Source: Annulohypoxylon bovei var. microspora (lineage: Eukaryota > Ascomycota > Sordariomycetes > Xylariales > Hypoxylaceae). Taken from it: a stretch of DNA of 64,000 nt. Both the position numbers and the translations under genes were made by a program. The stretch is from contig MU405260.1 in the NCBI GenBank assembly GCA_022836615.1, positions 62,001 to 126,000 of the forward strand, written 5' to 3'. This document shows positions 30,967-43,600 of this stretch, piece after piece (position 1 is the first letter of the stretch; each line of letters begins with the position of its first letter). The notes beneath the pieces are model-generated. The model saw only the letters and a list, made by a program, of their open reading frames with translations. It was not told where the DNA came from and did not search any database.

Positions 30967-31275
30967 GTAATTAGATGATACTAGCTTTTCTAACAATTCC
31001 ACCCCAACACCGGATTTGAAGGGAACCTCTGAACCTCTCGATATTTTTGCGGCATAATAGGGAATAGAGTTATCATGTATACCACATTGCTCTCGAATTG
31101 AATATTGGTGTGGATTTCCTGTTGCTCCTACATTTGATTGCTTCCATATGGGCTTGTGGTAGTCTGTTTTATTTGGAGGAAGCGAGATAAGTGACGAGTT
31201 CTCTTCGTGATCACCCACCTCTTTAAAAACCACTTCAGGTAGATCATTATTATAGAATAATCCGATATTTGACAT
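30967..31275 (-). pseudogene. Severed 5' part of the zinc-finger gene
   Basis: 103 codons from ATG 31275 (MSNIGLFYNNDLPEVVFKEV) to the last base before the transposon, ending VSSNY. In the present sequence the frame runs three codons into the element and stops at TAA. Skipping the element and one target copy, it continues in the same frame as SYNVDAITTTDGQ of the downstream part. No domain recognised in this N-terminal piece. It is called as part of the broken gene because the phase agrees exactly at the insertion point. Confidence 0.7.
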
Positions 31276-31958
31276 GTTTCCGACGTGTTCATTCTACTAT
31301 ATGAGAAATTAGGTTGGTTAGTCGATATAAATATACTATGCTAATGTTCTAGTTATTTCAGGTCGTTCTAACATACCTAAATAGCTTGATTATCAAGCAT
31401 CGCCTCTTTCGATCGCCTTAATAGAAAGTTGATTTCTGGTATCAGAGCCTGATCATCTTATATTGATTAAATTGGAAAGAAGCACTCGGTAATGTCGTGG
31501 TGCGTATGTGACTTATTGAATATAGGTAGACTTAAGAATGTGCTAAATGGGTAGAGGAAAGAAGGAAGTGTAGCTGCGTGGTGTATGTTTAGGGTAGGAA
31601 GAAGGGGGGGTGACATCGCTTTTTAAAAGCACAAGCGTGCTATTGCATGTCATAGGTCCAGCCTCAGCCTACTTATATAGGTACCTACCTACCCATTCTA
31701 ACTAGCCAATCACATTTCAAGGCACAGTGGTGGTGATAGCTTCAATTAACAAGTAACTGTTATAGGAGAGAAGCAGATGAATGATAGTTGTGCTAATGAC
31801 TTAACAGGGGCAAAGGTAGGGCGTAATGGGTAGAATTATAATATATAAGACTAAACAATGAAGACCTAAGTTGATTCTCTTCTCCATAGACAAATAGACA
31901 GGTTTTCTACTTCACGTTGATAGTCTAAGTCAATTGCTATTGATTTGACACCTAAGGA
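31276..31958. other. Intergenic, no gene recognised
   Basis: Contains the probable promoter of the zinc-finger gene (minus) and of the small gene that follows (plus). Short TAGGTACCTACCTACC simple sequence near 31678. Nothing else recognised. Confidence 0.5.
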
Positions 31959-32274
31959 ATGGCCAGTTCTTCGCCATGTCAGCCAGACCAGAACCACCAG
32001 GGAAAACGAGTAATTCCTCGTAAGTCAAAATTTATCCTGCAACTCTGTTTTTAGAGGTTAAGCTAAACTCAGAACTAGCACACGAAATCATTCAGCCTCC
32101 CTGGAAGCATACCTCGCTGGTCCCCAAACCATCACCGAAACACTTGCCTTGTCGTCCTCGGCCGGGGTAGCCGGAGACACCATAGGCACGGTCGTAAGTA
32201 AGGCCACGGAGGCGAAGAAATCACTAGACCAATGGCAGTTGGAGTGGGACAAGATGAAGCAATCTAAGAAATGA
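31959..32274 (+). CDS. Small protein of unknown function, one intron
   Basis: Exons 31959-32019 and 32096-32274 (intron 76 bp: donor GTAAGT, acceptor ATTCAG) join in phase to give about 79 residues. The second exon reads SLEAYLAGPQTITETLALSS, then TIGTVVSKATEAKKSLDQWQ and a Lys-rich end. The codon pattern looks genuinely coding, and it resembles short helical proteins common in fungi. A second ATG at 31975 would be out of phase with this splice. No known domain. Confidence 0.45.
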
Positions 32275-32481
32275 GAGATGTTTAAACTCTTACGTGGGCT
32301 GCGTGGGTCAAGATAGACGGGTGACGTCGACTACCAACGTAGTAGGCAACCATTGATGCTTGAATGGGAATAAAGGATTATAGATTCATAATGAATTTAA
32401 TAGATAAACGCTTAAAACGCTTGGCTGTTCGCGTAGATTGCCACTCATCCATACTAAACCTCCCTGCCGGCTCTGAATTAC

Positions 32482-34083
32482 CTACTTCTCACGAAGTAGA
32501 GCAACCATCAAGTCCTCATAACTACCACTTAGATTTGTGTCCTTCATCGAGACGCGAAGTGGGGTCTTATACTTGGAGTATCTCTGGTACGCAGCCCTAG
32601 CCGCATCCAAGCGGTTGCGGTCCCAGTATAGACTAACGACCCTGTTGATGAAGAGTCGGTCTTTGCGCGGCGTCTTGTACAGCGGCCTCTCGAGCCTCTT
32701 AGCATCGGTACGCGCGCGATCGAGGGCGCTCTCCAGCATGTAGAGCAGCGCGTCCTCCATGTCGCCGCGGAACTCCTTCTCGATAACGTCCTCGAGCGAG
32801 CGGTGGTACTTGCGCCGGTATGCCTCCGCGAGAGCCTGTAGCTGCGTAGCGTTGGAACTCGTGAAGATCTGCGCCACGGAGATGGCGTTGGAGCCGATGA
32901 TACCTTCGGTCGCGCGCTGCAGCTCTGCCGCCTTGTGCTCGATCTCTGCGGGATTCACCGGCGCCGCGTTTTCGGCCCGCGTGGCTGAGAGGACCATGCT
33001 ATAGAGCCGGAACATCGTGTCGTCCATGTCGTCCTTAATATCTACCAGTAAATCGTGGCCCTTGATTCTCTTGTACTCTGCGGCAATGGCGCGAATGTCT
33101 GCATTGGACCGACATAAGAGGACGTCCATGACAGCATCTTCGTCAGTGCCGATACGGTCGAGTGCCTTAATTAAGTTCCGCACGTCGTTTTCTAACGGGC
33201 TTCGGATCAGCGCAAGTAACGCAGTTTCAAATTCGCTACGCGTCTCGCTTTCAACGTCCTTAGCCAGATCGCGGATGAAACGCTTGTTGTAATCATTAAC
33301 AAGCTGTGCCATCGCCCAGGGGTTTTCGTATTTAGGCGATGCGAATATGCGGATCAAGGCCTTCTCGTCGCAGCCAAAGCCCTTCATGGCCTTCCGGAGA
33401 GCTTCGGCATCGGCTGTGGTGTCAACAGGAGCACAGAACGCTCTCTGGGCCGGGTCATAGCCTATTGACGCAGGAGTCGCAGGTACTCCGTAGCCATAAC
33501 CTTGCATAGGTTGTTGCGGTTGTCCCCATTGAGGAGCTCCTGGCGCTGCCGGCTGGATTTTACTGTTAGTGGACTAAGACTTCAAATCAGAAGGAGGTGT
33601 TATACTTACAGGTGCTCCGTATTGTTGAGGAGGGTAAGGCGAAGGCGCTGGGGCCTGTGGATTAGAATTGGCAGCTTGGTAGGCGTTTGGGGGATATTGT
33701 CCATATTGCGCCGGAGGTTGTCCGTACTGTCCTTGTGGTGGCTGTTGAGGCGGGTAAGATTGGTTTTGGTACTGTCCCGGCTGGTTCTGGTACTGCCCTT
33801 GCTGGGCTTGAGGATATTGGCCTGGAGCTTGAGGTGGACCGCCGGAATATTGCTGGGGCGGGTATTGGTACTGGCTAGCTTGAGACTGGCCCTGAGGAGG
33901 ATAGTTGGAGTATGGCGTTTGCTGATACGGAGGTTGCCCCGGAGCAGGTGATCCTCCGGGGGGATAGTACGGCGCTCCTTGCGGAGGTTGTTGATAACCC
34001 GGATGAGGTTGCCCCTGCTGGCCAGGAGGCGGACCGCCAGCCGGAGGGTATTGGCCATAGTACTGTTGATTTGGCGGATTCAT
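32482..34083 (-). CDS. Annexin with Pro/Gln/Tyr-rich N-terminal extension
   Basis: Ca2+-dependent phospholipid-binding protein. Exons 34083-33610 and 33552-32482, with a 57-bp intron (GTAAGT donor, CCACTAAC branch, ATCCAG acceptor), in phase; 514 residues. Residues 1-185 are repeats of QYPPAGGPPPGQQG / YPPQQ type, a disordered head as in vertebrate annexins A7 and A11. From about residue 200 four annexin repeats follow. The first two are clearest: AMKGFGCDEKALIRIFA and ALDRIGTDEDAVMDVLLCRS. The third (about 360-430) and fourth (ending YEDLMVALLREK) are weaker, and the fourth lacks a canonical GxGTD loop, as in other fungal annexins. The role is probably membrane traffic or repair, by homology only. 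Confidence 0.93.
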
Positions 34084-35002
34084 GATGTACTGTTTCTGTA
34101 ATGTCTGAATTACGTGTCTAGGATGGCAGGAGTTGTTGAGACAAGATATAAGGGAATCACTTATAGCCTATCTAGATCATATACCCTATATGTTTAATTA
34201 TGATAAGAGGCCTCCAGGTTGATGTGTCAAAAGTCCTTAGACGATCGTACTACTTCCATCCCATTCAGCCACGCTTCTTACCCAATCGATTCCCAGCTTA
34301 GAAAATCCTTCCGGTTGAGATAGCGCTGTGCTTACCTTTGCCAAGACATATACCAAAAAAGCATATGAAAGGTACTAGGCAGTAAATTATTCAGGAGAGG
34401 TAACCAACTAGACCTGCTGTAAGTATACCGCCATTTCGCCATCTCGTTATTTATGGCTCTGTGATGTTCGGTCGAATACTCTATAGGGCGTATAACTGCG
34501 GGTATCGGAATGTACAAAAGGTCTTTTGAAAATCCAAACCACTTAAGGTAGTTGATAGATTGAGCAAAATGAATATCGAGATAGTTGATACCCACCTACC
34601 TGGTAGGTAGATATGTAGGTAGGTATGTTGTCTCATAGATGATGCTTGGTGATTAGGGGATCCATCATACGTACGAAGTACCAAAAAGTTGGTTTTATCA
34701 AGTAAAATACAGTTTATAAGTACAGTACATAACGCATTTAAAACTGTACGTGGTAGCTACCCATGTATCCCTACCACTTAACGCGTTGTCAGGCGCATTG
34801 CACTGTACAGTACAAACGGCAGGGCGACAGGGCGACAGCGGTTAACTGATAAGATAAAGACACCTCCAGGATATTGATTTTCCCCTCGACAGAAAAACAA
34901 AAACAAAAACTTGGAAACAAGAACGTCATCGGATGTACATCAATTTATACGATTTTGTGCCAATGGGCATGTATATAGCCGCCCCTGACTCCCCGAGTCG
35001 CC
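34084..35002. other. Divergent promoter region between annexin and UvsD-like gene
   Basis: About 920 bp between two divergent start codons. Contains TAGGTAGGTAGATATGTAGG simple repeats (about 34600-34625), GGCGACAGGGCGACAG near 34822 and an A/C-rich tract before 34920. No gene recognised. Confidence 0.5.
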
Positions 35003-37403
35003 ATGGACGAATTCTCCGACGACGACTTCGATACTCTAAATGCGAATGCCTTGCAGGAGCTTGAAAACACTGCCATTCAATTCACCCAAGCACAAAAGAA
35101 GTACCCATCTACACAATCCCAGCGCCAGCTAGTGGATGATTTCGAAGATGACGACCTTGACGATGCTGTTGTCCAAGATGAGCTACGCGGGAATTCTATC
35201 CTGCTACAGGAGAAGACGGCTCAGTTACCATCAAGGGTAATTCCTCAACAGCAGCAAGCATGGGGTGGTCCAGCACCTGCTCCTCCCAGTCGCTTTCGTC
35301 CTCAACCCATTGCTTCTTCTTCTCGACAACCAATGCCAGCTCCTACTAGCTCTCGTCAGCCGCATCAACAGATATCTCGTGCTCCAGCTCCGTCATATAG
35401 CCAGATTCGCCCTCCGCTTCCACCACCCCGACCAGCTCCTTCTATTCCTCCACGATATCAAGCTTCGCAGGCGCAAAGGCCAAATGGCCCCTCGAATCAA
35501 GAAATTACTGCTTTACAAGCCCAGATACTTGATCTTAAAACGAGACTCACTACTAAGGATGGAGAAATAGGCATTGTCCGAAAACGGCTGGAAAAGACGC
35601 GCGAAGAACACGACCGCGAGCTCCAAGCGATAAAGAAACAAGCAGCCGAACAGGTAGCCAAGCAAGAGAGGGCTCTCGAGGCTGCGAAGGTCGCCCAGCA
35701 GGCCGCTACCACAGAGCTTCAATTTACGAAAAGAGACCTCAAGGACGAACTAGATCGCGTTAAGCGCAAAGACGGGCCTACAACGCCCAAGAAGAACGCT
35801 GCTGCCAAGTCGTGGGGGGTTTCGGACGGCTTTGAAGATGTTGAGATTGCGGCTAGTCCGAGTAAAGGGCAACGTGGTAGAAATATTGGTGCTATAGCTA
35901 GCGCCGTGGTCGAACCACCGTCGAGGCTGGCGAGAACACCGACGAAAGGGAAGAGGAAACGTCTAGCTATTGATAGTCCCGTGACAGCATTAGAGACTCA
36001 CTCGGAGGATGTTGTGATGTTAGATGACACGAGCGCAAATGACAACAGCAACACTCAGCCGGTGAACATCGTACCTAGAGTTGCTTCCTTTGATGTATGT
36101 CAAAACCCGAAATTGCCAATTGATTACCAATCGCGTATATATGCTAACAACTACTAGTACATGAAGGTTATACTCAATCATAGCTCTGCGCACGGCCGCC
36201 CGTTAGCTTTCGAGTACCTGGCCGGTTTTGCGCTTCCCTCGAGGCCTACGGAGAGTCTTGCTTCAATACTCTTCCAAAAACTAGCCGTAATTGGTGATCC
36301 CCATGATCCTATGCGCTTACCGATAGAATTCTGCGAAGAGCTTATTCGGCTGTGGCGTAGCTGCTTCGATGAGGGTTGTGTGAGTACTATTTTCTCCGAC
36401 CGTGGCAAGATGGGGGGGCTGACCGATGACTTTATAGTTGGCTCCTGTAATGGATTTGGTCTCATTAATATCCCTAACCCTCCAGTTATATACAATCGCT
36501 GTCGCGCCGTATATCGCACCCTCTCTTTTACCGGTCGCTATGGACTCCTGCTTTGAGGTGGCAATTCCTAGGTTTTACCACGAGGGGCCTGGGGATCCAC
36601 CAAAGGAGGCCTGGAAGAACTTCAATGCAAACATCTCGACCACGGAGATTATCTCGCTGTTATACCTAACAGCCTTGGGCTGCGCGGCTTCGCCCCCTGT
36701 TGGTGGTGTCACGGATCCTGCAATTGATTTTTGGAGTCAAGTTCAGGTGGAATTTGTCCTCTTGCATCTTAGCCAAAAGCATCCGGTGGAGGACTATCTA
36801 ATCATATTGAGATGGTTATGCACATCTGTTTTTCCCGAAAGTATCGGTCCCATCTGTCCTGATCGGACGGTAGAGGTGGTAGCAGGTGCATTGATCGAGC
36901 GGATTTCACATCAGCTCGTCGAGAAGCCACTTTGGGATATTGACCAGTACAAGTTACGGAGTGTTCGAAATGGAGTATTGCGGACATTGGCCGCCTTTGC
37001 TAGATCATCCTTTGGTCTTGCACAACTTGCTATTAATAATTACGCGATCCCACGGCTAGTCACCTTGCTCTCTTCGTGTATAGACGAGCTATACGATGGA
37101 GATATGCGATACGAGTCTTCAGACGACGATGATTCACAAAAGGAGTTACAGACATTAGTGGCGCGTTCGGTTTTGCTTTTACATACAATCATCACAAACC
37201 CCTTGACGTCCGACTTGGTAAATGTTTCGGCAAAACTTTCTAAACCAACCGGAGCATCGCAGAAGTACCTGCTGAGCCTGGGGAGACTCAATTTTTCCGA
37301 AGATTTGGTATCGGAGGAGACGGCGGAATTGGCGCATGAACTGTTGGAATTGGCAGTGACACCGGAAGAGGGCGAGGAGTTAGGACGGTTCTTTGGGGGG
37401 TGA
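35003..37403 (+). CDS. uvsD: DNA damage checkpoint protein, UvsD/Rad26 (ATRIP) homologue
   Basis: Regulatory partner of the ATR kinase; it brings ATR to RPA-coated single-stranded DNA. Exons 35003-36094, 36158-36379 and 36486-37403; introns 63 bp (GTATGT ... GCTAAC ... ACTAG) and 106 bp (GTGAGT ... CCAG), both phase 0; 743 residues. Layout: acidic start MDEFSDDDFDTLNANALQEL like the RPA-binding end of ATRIP, then a Pro-rich stretch. A coiled coil follows at about 170-260 (starting EITALQAQILDLKTRL), which in ATRIP mediates dimerisation and ATR contact. Next is a basic PTKGKRKRL segment, then a helical C-terminal half (such as LPIEFCEELIRLWRSCFDEG and LLHTIITNPLTSDLVN). The junctions (SFD-YMKVILNHSSA, DEGC-LYTIAVAPY) restore normal sequence. 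Identification rests on architecture and overall resemblance to fungal UvsD; good but not absolute. Confidence 0.8.
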
Positions 37404-38941
37404 AGTTTTTTGGTTACGCATCTGAAGATACCTTAGATACCACGTTTGGCGGATATTTATATGAGGATCATGGCATGATATCGCATTACTTGGTTTACCT
37501 ATTACGAGCAGTGATGATCCCGTTTAGAAGTCAAGTAGGATCAACATATTCTCGTTATACAGGAAGCTGTAGCAACCTTGGAAGCGAATAGGGGTAGACA
37601 GTTCGCGATGTAGACGAATCCACACAACTCCATGGCTATGTACCCACGTACATATTCATCACAAGGCAATACTTGATATTAAAAGGGCTTCAAACGTGTA
37701 TTGGCTTGATTAGTATTGCAATGGCGTCTACATACCTAGGTATGGTAGGAGAAGTAGATTAAGTCAATGACTAACCAAGGAAAAGCTAAACCAAGATAAA
37801 ATATATTAATTGCTTGACTGGATAATGTCCGGAATCCTTTTAGCCCGTGATTATCAAGAAGTTGAGAATTGGTCGAAGCTAGAAGTCTGCTAAGTTAGTC
37901 CGGTCAGGGGTATAAAAACGTTGAGAAGCATAAGCTTTCGTCCATGCATGACATGTGATAAATTGATTTCTAGGTAAGTTTATTAAGGGGCAGAGGGGAC
38001 GGATCAAACAGACGGGATGACGACACGGGTTGGCGGATTGATTTAAAGACCGGGGAGTTAGGGGAGTTAATACAATTATACGCGTATACGCCACAGGTTA
38101 CACCCATCAAACTCGGTCTAAGCCACTATTTGACGTAGCCAAGCATTAGGCTGGAAGCACATGGGTGCAAATAGCTCAGCCAGCCAAGCAACTGCAATCA
38201 ACCGTATCCATTACCTACTGGGCTGCTGGGCTTTACAAGTGTGCGACCCAAATCAGGTTAAGAAAATTCAAACAAAAAAATGAAGAGCACGAAGTAGTGT
38301 TGTCTAACTACTAATTACACAAATCTGTTAGGGACACGACACCATAAGCAATAAGAAAGATTAGGAAATATCTTGTCTTGTCTTATGCTGCCTTGTATTC
38401 CTTTCTTCACTTCGCTCTACTACGAATTTAATAAATAAATACGATTAATATTTTATTTGTGTCTAAGGCAATCCCACTCTGCCACGCTGCCACTCTGCCA
38501 CCACCTTGACAGCCCTCAAATCAGCCTTCCAACGCGCCGACCATCCGATATCCGACATCCCCACCCTCTCCCTCAACGCCTCATCTTGAGCCTCATCCTT
38601 TGTTACACTACTTCGTCAGCCAGCTTTGTCGGGCTGCAAATTTTATGAGATTCTCTTACAGTCTCGACTGCTCTACCACTCTACCGTACAGAGATCTCTT
38701 TTCCTTTTAGGATCTTCCGGAACACCATTATCTTAACAGCTCCGTCGATCTCATACTAGCGCAAGCTCTACCCGGTTCACACGATTACCAATACCTACCA
38801 CATAGATAGATCTACGATTACCGACGTTCGATCCACGCCTACCGAATACTTGTTGTCGCATTATCAAGTAAAGCCACTACGCGCTCTTTCCTCAACCTTG
38901 AATCTAGTTCTAGTCCTGTCTACGAAAACACACAAGCCACC
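37404..38941. other. Intergenic, including leader of the CDS1 gene
   Basis: No gene recognised in 37404-38400. From about 38460 to 38941 the strand is C/T-rich (CACTCTGCCACGCTGCCACTC and similar), consistent with a long 5' leader for the following gene. No TATA box stands out. Confidence 0.5.
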
Positions 38942-40686
38942 ATGACGAAACCGCGTCGTGGGGTTCGCTTCCCTAACCGGAATGGCCACGCCTCTTCTGA
39001 TGGTAGAAGATCTAGCTTCAGTGAGATAAGCGAAGATGGATCAGGATCGCCTGTCAAGATGAAGAATTCGCCACAATTAGACGGCATCAGCGAGGTACGT
39101 ATTTGTGTAGCTGGCAAAATAACCAGCGGACTCTTTGACGGATCTGGGTTCATACCTACCTATGTTTAGCTATTAGAGGGTCCAAGTGTTCTAACCGTCC
39201 CTCTGAGCGCGACGAAGAGGGGAACGCAGCTCTAGAGCGGGATTAAAACCTTGGAGCAAAAGCGAAGAGGGGCTGTTGGAGCATAGAACGTAAAAATATT
39301 TGGACTCTTTAGTAGCAGCTATTCAGTAGCAGCTATTATGTTCTCTCGTTTCCTTTTCGCATGTTTTCACCAGAAGTATAAGATTGAAGCTAACATGATG
39401 TTTTATAGAAAGGATCTGACCAACCACCGATGTCTGATTACGAGAAGAAAAAGGCCAACTTCATCACGCGAACATTTTGGACCTTTGTCATGATTGGAGG
39501 TTTCTTCTCGGCCCTGTTTGCGGGCCATATTTATATCATCGCCTGTATCACTATCGTTCAGATAGTCTCCTTCAAGGAAGTTATCGCCATTGCTAGCGTC
39601 CCTAGTCGAGCTCGACAACTACGTCCTACAAAGAGTTTGAACTGGTACTGGCTTGCTAGTACAATGTACTTTTTGTATGGCGAGTCTGTTATCTATTATT
39701 TCAAACACATCGTATTAGTAGACAAGGTTCTACTCCCGCTTGCCACACATCACCGATTTATCAGCTTCGTCCTCTATGTTATCGGCTTCGTCTTCTTCGT
39801 CGCCAACCTCAAAGCCGGTCACCTGAAGTTCCAGTTCGCCAACTTTGGCTGGACTCACATGGCACTGTACTTGATCGTCGTGCAGGCGCATTTCGTCATG
39901 AACAACGTCTTCGAGGGCATGATCTGGTTCTTCCTACCTGCGTCTCTTGTCATTACAAATGATATCTTTGCTTACGTCTGCGGTATCACATTTGGTCGAA
40001 CGCAGCTGATCAAGCTCTCCCCTAAGAAGACGGTGGAGGGCTTCGTGGGTGCTTGGTTTATGACTATTATATGGGGTGTTCTTCTGACCAATATCCTGAT
40101 GCGCTCTAAGTACTTCATCTGCCCCGTCAACGACCTTGGCGCCAGCATTTTCTCCGGTCTCGAATGCGATCCTAACCCCGTCTTTCTGGCGCGCACTTAT
40201 ACCTTACCCCAGCTCGTCTTCCTTCCCGAGGGGACTAGCTTCTCCTTCACCACCGAGCCTATGCAGTTCCACTCCATCGTCCTCGCCTCCTTCGCCTCCT
40301 TGATCGCACCCTTCGGCGGTTTCTTCGCCTCGGGACTCAAGCGTACCTTCAAGATCAAGGACTTTGGCGATTCGATTCCGGGACATGGCGGCATGACCGA
40401 CAGGATGGATTGTCAATTCATCATGGGATTCTTCGCCTTTATCTACTACCAAACCTTCATCGCGCAGCACAATGTCAACTTTGGCAACGTAATGGAGCTA
40501 GCCATTACCGGTTTGTCGATAGAGGAGCAGATGGAATTGGTTAGGGGAATGAGCAGATATCTAGAAAACCAGGGAGCCTGGGGCCCTGAAGTGAGTATCC
40601 ATTCGACTACCCTCTGCCATGGGTTATTAGCTAACACATATTAGGTCCATGATTGCCTAGAACGGGTATTACCAGCCCGGCGATAG
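38942..40686 (+). CDS. CDS1: Phosphatidate cytidylyltransferase (CDP-diacylglycerol synthase)
   Basis: Makes CDP-diacylglycerol from phosphatidic acid and CTP, the branch point to phosphatidylinositol, phosphatidylserine and cardiolipin; an ER membrane enzyme. Exons 38942-39094, 39409-40590 and 40645-40686; introns 314 bp and 54 bp, both phase 0; 458 residues. The soluble N-terminus is basic and Ser-rich. Then come about eight membrane segments starting TFVMIGGFFSALFAG. The family signature SGLKRTFKIKDFGDSIPGHG with the following GMTDRMD matches the CdsA/Cds1 PROSITE pattern, including the metal- and CTP-binding Asp residues. Without the last intron the frame would run on into SIHSTTLCHGLLANTY; splicing gives GPE-VHDCLERVLPARR. 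The first intron is long for this genome. Confidence 0.95.
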
Positions 40687-43600
40687 GGACGGGTTAGATA
40701 CGCGCTCTAGTGGTAAGGGACTACGAGCAGAGAAATAGTGTGTATGTGTGTATAGCTACTCGGTTAAGTAGCCCATTAATGAATTGATGAAGATTTATCG
40801 GATCCGGTTTTACGTCTTTAAGCAGAGACTACGTACATGGTGATTTATCATACACGGACAAATCAATTAAAAGGGGCGAAAGGTCTAGGAGTTTGTGTGT
40901 TCTATGGGATTCGGCAGAAGACAAAAAAGGGAAAACAAAAACCTTCTCATCTTCTCAGTCTGGGCTACGTGTATTGTCTCCCTGTATTATCTAAGTGCCT
41001 AGGCAGTCTCAACACCACACTAATACTCCTACTCGTGTCCACCGGAGTTATTTGCGGGGGTGGTGGCGCTGAATATTGAACCAAGCTGACACGGATAGGT
41101 CGTCGTGTTCTTCGAGTCTCAAGGTCGCCGACCAAGTCTGTTTGTGTCATGGCCTCGGGAGCTACGAGGGAAGTGGGGAGGGCCATTGTTACGAAAAGGA
41201 GGGTGTAGTAGATGTGCCGCCTTTTTTCGATGGACGGATTCGCCTGGTTCCGCTGGCAACGGCCCAAAGTTAGAATTGCGACAGACATGTCCCGAGTTTG
41301 CCGTTTCTTAGTCAGTTCTTACTACATCGTGGGGATTGCATTTCGAAGAGGCATGCCCCGGCTTATCTACTCACTTTGGTAACTTGGGTCTTTTGGATGC
41401 TAGGTATGGAAAGTGAAGAGACTGAGACTTTCTCGATAAGAAATGAAGCTCACGTGTCCAGCTCGAACAGGGATCACGGCAGGGGGAGGTTTAATGCTTG
41501 GGCACTGGGGATGGTATGATATTGCGAGGTGCTGTGGTACGCCGGATAGCACCCGGCGGAATGTAGTAAGATGCCTACGTCTACCTAGTAGGATGGAGGT
41601 GTCAAGAGAATAGCGTCACGCAACTTGGTTACTCAGGTATTACTGATTTTCACTTTCGTCGCACGCCGACCGAAGCTTCGCCGTGTCACCGGGTTTACGC
41701 CGCGCGAAGATCATCGCGCCGTCTAGGGTGGTCGGATTAAAAGTGGTGTGCATCGTGGTGCTCGGTGGCGCTGTCTTGCATTTCATGCCTACCTACCTAC
41801 CTACTTACTTACATGCTGCTGTCAGAGGGCTCACGTCAAACATTAGCCACCCAGGTATGGTACGATTCCTATTGGCTTTACTCCTAACTAGTGGAAAGCC
41901 GCCTTTCTCTTTCCAACGGTTCAGCTTACCAGGGCTGGCCGGAGGATGGTGAAGCGATACTGTGTTCGTGACGATGACGTCTCTTTTTGCGGCAATTATT
42001 TTCTAGAGCTGCCTCTGCCCACGGGGAAGTAGATAAGGTTCGTAGGGCTCGAGGGGGCATGGGGGCACCCACGTGTAAAAGCAAGATGTAAACCCACGCC
42101 CATGGGTTATGCAGCCATCAACCATCCTGATGGCGGATATTGCCAGCCGGGGTGCGCATGGGTGGTTGAAGGATTCTTATAGTCTATAAGATTTCGCATA
42201 ATGTTACGTTGAGCTGGTTGAGGTAAATGGACATGGATATCTAGATAATAAGAATTTGTAGTCACACCAGTCCAACACCAATATCAACATTAATATTAAG
42301 AAGTATTGGATAGTTGAGAATGAGTGGTCCATCGACATGTACTAAAGCTTGTCCATTTCGTCATAACTACCTAGGTATAGACTAGAATCCCACAACACTA
42401 TACTTGTAACTTTGTTGGTTTTGTCAGATATACCACCAACAGGTTTCTCCATGATTCCACAAGTCGATCTCACGCATTAGTGCTGACAACTCCGGGGATT
42501 CACCCACGTTTGTGTCACTCGGCCGGGAAGATTTCTGGATTTTGATGGGACCGAAAAACAATAATTGACAAAGAAAATATGGCTTCGGGACGGAGTCGAA
42601 CGAACGAACAAGCCCGCAAGTATCCGAGCAAGTGGTTTGATGGACGATCAATGCCGCTCATCTAACCCCTACTCGCCGGTGATCTGAACTAGACATGGTC
42701 GGGACTGAGAAGAGAAGACTTACCTAGATACTGGGTAAGTAGGACACCATCAACATACCCAGAGCTGCGGCGTACCTAAGCTGACAAGATTAGGTTATGA
42801 CGAGAGGTTCGTATTGGATGGATTCTTATGTATAGTGTGTATCTTATAGTTAGATGAGACGTAGTGATCGAATCCGAGAGGTTGAACGACATATTATATA
42901 GATGAATCAAAGGTTATAAAAAAGGTCTTTAATATATGAGCATCAATGCCCCCGTTCAGTGTCCGTTTGCTGGTGGCGCGGAACGGACGGGCGAGAGGGC
43001 GCGCACTGCATTGCATCGCATGAGCATGCAAGAGATAAGTACCTACCTACCTAGAGTACCTAAGAAAAGTACCTAGCTTGCAGGATAAACTATTTAGCGA
43101 TGCCCTCAGCCGAGACATCGTTAAGGTAGGGCTGGCCAGACGGCTTTCTAAATATTTGGTATTCCTTGAACCTTGAATTCCCTCGTTGACGAATTATGGT
43201 GTAATCTCTTCCGATACTTGCTTTACGACTACCCGATGCTTCGATGTAACGTCCGCGGCGTGGGTTGTGCGAAATATTATGCGAAGATGCGAATTGAAGT
43301 AAAGTGTGACACCTACGCATCTACGCATTTACGCATCTACGGGAAAACCGGTGAAAGGAGAGTGAAATATCCGGCCGACTCAGGCCGATTACCTAGCTGT
43401 CTGGTTGCCTAGAGGTAGGTATGTATAATGGTGTGACGATGGCTTAGCTTGTACTCCTCCGAATATGTTCGTTGGGTTGAAAATGGCAAAAGACCGTGGG
43501 GTTGCGCATTGAGACATTTTGATTCATGTCAACGATTGCGTGTTCCTATCGGTCGGTGACACTTCTTTGGCGTTTCAAGCTTCCGGATATCCCATCACAA

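Noticed and set aside
33574..33609. Read-through of the annexin first exon (GAPVSITPPSDLKS)
   Set aside because: This is the 5' part of the 57-bp intron; splicing at 33609/33552 restores the PAAPGAPQWG frame that leads into the annexin core.
42560..42665. tRNA-like sequence with GAGTCGAAC and TTCGACTC
   Set aside because: No acceptor stem, D-arm or A-box pattern can be drawn in either orientation.
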